Notes under the pieces: model-generated
The model's database searches: none
Told to the model about the DNA's origin: nothing
The model's input: the letters and a program-made list of their open reading frames with translations, nothing else
From: Natronococcus sp. AD-5
Lineage (GTDB): Archaea > Halobacteriota > Halobacteria > Halobacteriales > Natrialbaceae
Length of the DNA stretch: 64,000 nucleotides
Direction: 5' to 3'
Assembly (NCBI RefSeq): GCF_030734285.1
Contig: NZ_CP132294.1
Coordinates: forward strand, 2,852,001-2,916,000
Position numbers and translations under genes: made by a program
Part shown: one piece after another, positions 60,521 to 64,000 of the stretch
Layout of the letters: every line of letters begins with the position of its first letter
Numbering within the stretch: position 1 is the first letter of the stretch

Positions 60521-61255
60521 ATGGAGCGGTCCCCGACCTTCGCCGCATCGTTTGACGATCCACGAATCACCGAACAGTTCTGCCGGAGAATCGCCGGAGC
60601 GACGGACGACCTCGTCCTCCTCGGCGTCGTCCACGATCACCCGGCCAGCGTCGCCCGCGTCGAGCGCGTCCTCGAGGCGGTCGAACCGGACGTCCTCGCG
60701 CTCGAACTGCCGCCCGCCGCGGTGCCGCTGTACCGAGCGTACGCCCGCGACGGCGCCTCTCCGCCGCGATTCGGCGGCGAGATGAGCGCCGCGATCGGCG
60801 CCGCGTCCGGCGCGACCGTTACCGGAATCGACGCCCCGAACTGGACGTTCCTGCGTCGCCTCGTCGATCGACTGGTCGCCGACCGCGCCTCGGCGGCGAC
60901 GGTGCGCCGCCTCTTCTCGAGTCTCGGCGGTGCGACGCGGGAAGCGCTGCGCTGCCGTCTCGCCGCGACGCTGACCCGCGCGACGTCGATGACCGTCGCC
61001 CGCGACGATTCGATCGAGTACGACTGCGATCACGACGACCCGCCGGAACGCCAGGCCGCCCACGAGCGGTCGCACGTCGCCAGCGTGCAAGCCCTCCTCG
61101 GGAGCGTCGCCGACGACGACGCGCTCGTCTACCGGGACGAGACGCGCGAGGAGTGTATGATCGATCGACTCGAGGAGATTCGATCGCGCGGCGACGTCGT
61201 CGCAGTGGTCGGCGTCGATCACCTCGAACCGCTCGCGACGGCGCTTTCGGCGTAG
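60521..61255 (+). CDS. TraB/PrgY-domain protein
   Basis: The 244-residue protein has LLGVVHDHPASVARVERVLEAVEPDVLALELPPAAVPLY near residues 33-70, matching the GxxH...E pattern of the TraB/TikiA fold. A terminal GDVVAVVGVDHLEPLATAL provides the second GxxH. TraB-family members are thought to be metallo-hydrolases. It lacks the C-terminal membrane helices of the larger archaeal proteins. Confidence 0.75.
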   Translation: MERSPTFAASFDDPRITEQFCRRIAGATDDLVLLGVVHDHPASVARVERVLEAVEPDVLALELPPAAVPLYRAYARDGASPPRFGGEMSAAIGAASGATVTGIDAPNWTFLRRLVDRLVADRASAATVRRLFSSLGGATREALRCRLAATLTRATSMTVARDDSIEYDCDHDDPPERQAAHERSHVASVQALLGSVADDDALVYRDETREECMIDRLEEIRSRGDVVAVVGVDHLEPLATALSA

Positions 61256-61299
61256 CTGATCGTCGCTCGAGCGGCGCGATGGGTCGAGGATTCGGAGCG

Positions 61300-61617
61300 T
61301 CAGTACCGGTCGGTCGGCGGTTCGACGACGACTTCGCCGTCGGCGTAGACCGTCACGTAGTAGCCGTCGACGACGAACGAAAGCATCCCGCCGGTTCGCG
61401 GCGCGCCGTCGTGGCGCGGTCGAAAGAGCCTGTCGAGCGCCGTCGGGTCGACGCTGTCGTAAAGCGAAACGCGACCGTCGGTGACGTCGATTCCCATGCA
61501 GTCGGCCAGCGCGTGTGCGACCGTCGTGCTGAGCGTCGCCGGCCCACCGGGATCGTGAACGGTACGATATACTGATGAAACGCCCGGGTTCGGTTCGCTG
61601 GGTGCCCGTCGAGACAT
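61300..61617 (-). CDS. HalOD1 output-domain protein
   Basis: The 105-residue protein matches the haloarchaeal output domain HalOD1: LSTTVAHALADCMGIDVTDGRVSLYDSVDPTALDRLFRP, then GGMLSFVVDGYYVTVYADGEVVVEPP. HalOD1 is a halobacterial signal-output domain, usually stand-alone as here. Function unassigned. Confidence 0.88.
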   Translation of the reverse strand: MSRRAPSEPNPGVSSVYRTVHDPGGPATLSTTVAHALADCMGIDVTDGRVSLYDSVDPTALDRLFRPRHDGAPRTGGMLSFVVDGYYVTVYADGEVVVEPPTDRY

Positions 61618-61700
61618 GCGCTGTTCGCTCTCCTCACGTCAGGAACAAAAGTGTAATCGTTGCTTACCGGCCGAGCGCCAGCGCCTCGAGGCGCTGGCTG

Positions 61701-62024
61701 TCACTGCCGAAGCGCCGAAATGCAGTTCCAGCAGTAGGTGAACGTCTGATCGGCCTCGTTGCGGGCGCCGCAGTGGGGACACCGAATGGTCTCTCCGTCG
61801 AACTCGATCCCGTCTTCGAGTTCCTCGGGGTCGCTGGCGCCGTCGGGTGCGTGCGGGTAGCGGTCGGAACCGGGCGAAGAGCGCGACTGGGTCCGGCCGG
61901 CGTCGGTAAAGGAGGGTGACTGGACGCCCTCCCCGTCTTCACGTCGAACGTAGACGTAGTACAGTAACAGGTGTAAGAGGGCGAATAACGCCACGTATCC
62001 GATGAGCCAGCCCCAGAGCTCCAT
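61701..62024 (-). CDS. Membrane protein with C-terminal zinc ribbon
   Basis: The 107-residue protein begins at ATG 62024 (MELWGWLIGYVALFALLHLLLYYVYVRRED), one membrane helix. An acidic, Ser-rich middle follows, then the ribbon IRCPHCGARNEADQTFTYCWNCISAL. The two CxxC pairs fit a zinc knuckle. Cytoplasmic side inferred from the basic residues after the helix. Confidence 0.8.
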   Translation of the reverse strand: MELWGWLIGYVALFALLHLLLYYVYVRREDGEGVQSPSFTDAGRTQSRSSPGSDRYPHAPDGASDPEELEDGIEFDGETIRCPHCGARNEADQTFTYCWNCISALRQ

Positions 62025-62098
62025 CGGCGTGATATACGTTCTCAACCCACTTGGGTATTCCCTGCCTCATCGAGACGTGACAGTTCGGTCGATTCGAC

Positions 62099-62998
62099 TT
62101 ACTCGGGCGATTCGAGATCGCGCTGGAACTCGTCGAAGACCTCGAAATCCTCGGGCAGTTCGTACTCGAGGTGGCGCTGCTCCTGCCGGTTGACGCCGGC
62201 TTCCTCGATCGGCGTCGCGACGCCCTCCCAGCCGGGCTTGATCTTGACGCTCTTGGCGGGCATTCCGACGGCGATGTGGTGGGCGGGGATGTCGTGCTGG
62301 ACGACGCCGCGCGCGCCGACGATGGCGTTCTCCCCCACTTTGTTCCCGGCGCGAACCATCGAGTCGTAGGTGAGTCGCACGTCGTCCTCGACGATGGTGT
62401 GGTAGTTGCGGACCTCCGTCTGGTCGACGACGTCGTGGTCGTGGCTGTAGACGTGGACGCCGTCCGAGACCGAGACGCGGTTGCCGATGGTCAGTTTGCC
62501 GCGGTCGTCGAGGTGGACGTCGTCGTGGACGATGGTGTTGTCGCCGATCGAAATGTTGTGGCCGTAGGTGAACGAGATCCCCTTGAAGAAGCGACAGTTG
62601 TCCCCGCACTCCTCGAAGAGATGGTTCGCGAGCATCTGCCGGAATCGAAGCGCGAACTCGACGTTGTCCGCGATCGGCAGGCTGTCGAACTGGCGCCAGA
62701 GCCACTGGAGGTGTTTCGAGCGGCGGAACTTTTCTTCGTCCTTCTCGGCGTAGTACTCGCTCTCGAGGGTCGTGTTACACGGGTCGTAACTCTGCAGTCG
62801 AACGCGCTCGGCCGGCGAGACCGATTCGCCGCTCTGCCAGCGCTCGTAGGCCTCGCGGTCGCCCGAAAGGTCGATCAGCACGTCCTCGACGACCGTACAG
62901 GTGTCCTCGGCGCCCGACAGCCGTCGATCGACCTCGTCGATGAACTCGCGCATACCCGCTTCCGCCTCGTCGGGGAGCGAGACGTACCGCTTTGTCAT
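62099..62998 (-). CDS. Left-handed beta-helix acyltransferase
   Basis: The 299-residue protein starts at ATG 62998. Its C-terminal part (about 140-260) has the hexapeptide beta-helix used by maltose/galactoside O-acetyltransferases: HNISIGDNTIVHDDVHLDDRGKLTIGNRVSVSDGVHVYSHDHDVVD with the catalytic-type His, then NKVGENAIVGARGVVQHDIPAHHIAVGMPAKSVK. The N-terminal 130 residues are helical and more than the basic family needs. An acetyl-CoA-dependent sugar or small-molecule acetyltransferase is likely. The substrate is unknown. Confidence 0.87.
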   Translation of the reverse strand: MTKRYVSLPDEAEAGMREFIDEVDRRLSGAEDTCTVVEDVLIDLSGDREAYERWQSGESVSPAERVRLQSYDPCNTTLESEYYAEKDEEKFRRSKHLQWLWRQFDSLPIADNVEFALRFRQMLANHLFEECGDNCRFFKGISFTYGHNISIGDNTIVHDDVHLDDRGKLTIGNRVSVSDGVHVYSHDHDVVDQTEVRNYHTIVEDDVRLTYDSMVRAGNKVGENAIVGARGVVQHDIPAHHIAVGMPAKSVKIKPGWEGVATPIEEAGVNRQEQRHLEYELPEDFEVFDEFQRDLESPE

Positions 62999-63214
62999 AC
63001 GCCGATGTACTGCGTCGGAGTTGATAGGCATTCGGTTGTCCGTTTACGCTTGCCTTACCCGGTGGCACGGATGTCAGTAGTCGATTACCGATCGGCGTGC
63101 GCGGATCGGCAGCGCTCGCTCGCACCCTCGACGTCGACCGGGCCGAGCGGTGCCGAATCCAGCGGGCCGGGAACTTCCGTACTCGCTAAGTGCCTCCGCT
63201 CCCAATCCGCGGAC

Positions 63215-64000
63215 ATGCACTACCGGGAACTGGGCGACTCCGGGCTCGAGGTCAGCGAGATCGGCTTCGGCGCGTGGGTCGTCGGCACAGACTGGTGGGG
63301 TGACCGCTCCGAGGACGACGCCGTCGAGATGATCGAGTACGCCGTCGACCGGGGGATCACCTACTTCGACACGGGCGACGTCTACGGACACGGCCGCAGC
63401 GAGGAACTGATCGGTCGGGCGCTGGCCGACGTCCGGGACGAGGTCACCGTCGCGACCAAGGTCGGCTACGACTTCTACAACAACCCGCAGGCCGGCCACG
63501 GCGAACTCCCCAAGGAGATGGATCCGGAGTACCTCCGGGAGGCCGTCGAGAAGAGCCTCGAGCGCCTCGGGATGGACTCGATCGACGTCCTGCAGCTGCA
63601 CAACGCCAACGTCGACGAGATCACGCCCGACGTGCTCGAGTTGCTCGACGAACTCGAGGAAGAGGGGACGATCGAGGCGACGGGCCTCGCGCTCGGCCCG
63701 TCGATCGGCTGGCTCGCCGAGGGCGACCTGGCGATCGAGGAGGAGTTCGACGCCGTGCAACTGGTCTGGAACGTGCTCGAACGGGAGGTCGGCAACCACT
63801 TCCTCGAGACGATCGAGGAGACCGGTTCCTCGACCAGCCTGATCCCCCGCGTCCCCCACTCCTCGGGCGTGCTGAACGAGCAGGTCACGCCCGAGACCGA
63901 ACTCGGCGAGGGCGACCACCGCGGCTTCCGCCCCGACGAGTGGTACGAGACCGGCTGGGAGAAACTCGAGAAGCTGCGCTTTCTCGAACGTGACGGGGAA
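63215..64000 (+). CDS. Aldo/keto reductase (partial, runs off window)
   Basis: From ATG 63215 the frame is open for 262 codons to the window end. The protein has FDTGDVYGHGRSEELIGRAL near residues 50-70 with the catalytic Asp and Tyr, TVATKVGYDFY near 78-88 with the Lys, and DVLQLHNANVDE near 125-136 with the His. The AKR tetrad is therefore complete. The NADPH-binding end is beyond the window. Members reduce aldehydes and sugars. The upstream acyltransferase is on the other strand. Confidence 0.9.
   Translation, partial: MHYRELGDSGLEVSEIGFGAWVVGTDWWGDRSEDDAVEMIEYAVDRGITYFDTGDVYGHGRSEELIGRALADVRDEVTVATKVGYDFYNNPQAGHGELPKEMDPEYLREAVEKSLERLGMDSIDVLQLHNANVDEITPDVLELLDELEEEGTIEATGLALGPSIGWLAEGDLAIEEEFDAVQLVWNVLEREVGNHFLETIEETGSSTSLIPRVPHSSGVLNEQVTPETELGEGDHRGFRPDEWYETGWEKLEKLRFLERDGE

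Overview
The window is a GC-rich chromosomal segment of a halophilic archaeon (class Halobacteria). The evidence is acidic proteins throughout, TATA-box promoters often 25-35 bases from the start codon, Tat-type lipoprotein signals, and archaeal housekeeping genes: thermosome, aRF1, L40e, Trm1, Tsr3, archaeal SepF and a HalOD1 protein. The genus cannot be fixed from the sequence alone. Intermediary metabolism is represented by citrate synthase, threonine ammonia-lyase with RidA, glutamine synthetase with an Lrp-type regulator, threonine synthase and two HisH paralogues. 

Layout. Bases 1-1850 hold a frameshifted subtilase remnant, sepF and a broken HTH_10-type regulator. Bases 2000-6000 are core metabolism (citrate synthase, ilvA, ridA). 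At 6020-9305 a tRNA-Ser(GGA) is followed by two degenerate copies of its 3' end. They bracket a small accessory island with a formyltransferase-like gene, a FemAB/GNAT-like gene and a tRNA-like relic. 

Bases 10.5-25.4 kb are the most unusual part. Genes for an Fe(III)-type ABC permease, a gluconate-dehydrogenase-like pair (small subunit plus GMC flavoprotein), a DPM1-like GT2, a PMT-like membrane glycosyltransferase, an Fe(III)-type binding protein, a GT75/RGP-like protein and a UPF0104-type flippase are interspersed with copies of the palindrome TTAGGY-NN-RCCTAA. Each copy lies at a promoter. This palindrome is the core of DtxR/IdeR-type iron operators. I infer an iron-responsive regulon that couples iron uptake, an extracytoplasmic oxidoreductase and a surface-glycan or glycolipid pathway. 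A weaker half-site precedes the LVIVD-repeat gene at 24-25.4 kb, and a truncated nucleotide-sugar epimerase lies at the cluster edge. 

Bases 21.6-34.3 kb carry the thermosome, a small methyltransferase, an ABC exporter, lrp/glnA, a YihY/BrkB protein, trm1, a lipoprotein, a SWIM zinc-finger protein and an unknown Cys-motif protein. Bases 34.3-45.1 kb carry hisH, a SnoaL-like protein, an AT-rich gene-poor stretch, family-4 UDG, DUF99, an MBL hydrolase, a VOC protein, a second hisH, L40e, tsr3, a membrane protein, a large Rieske-helical fusion and a rhodanese-MBL protein. Bases 45.3-64 kb carry a SpoIIM-like membrane protein, an MFS transporter, a deacylase-thrC-NUDIX run, argS, a MinD/ParA ATPase, aRF1, regulators and stress proteins, a hexapeptide acyltransferase and an aldo/keto reductase cut by the window end. 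No CRISPR array, rRNA or intact transposase was seen.
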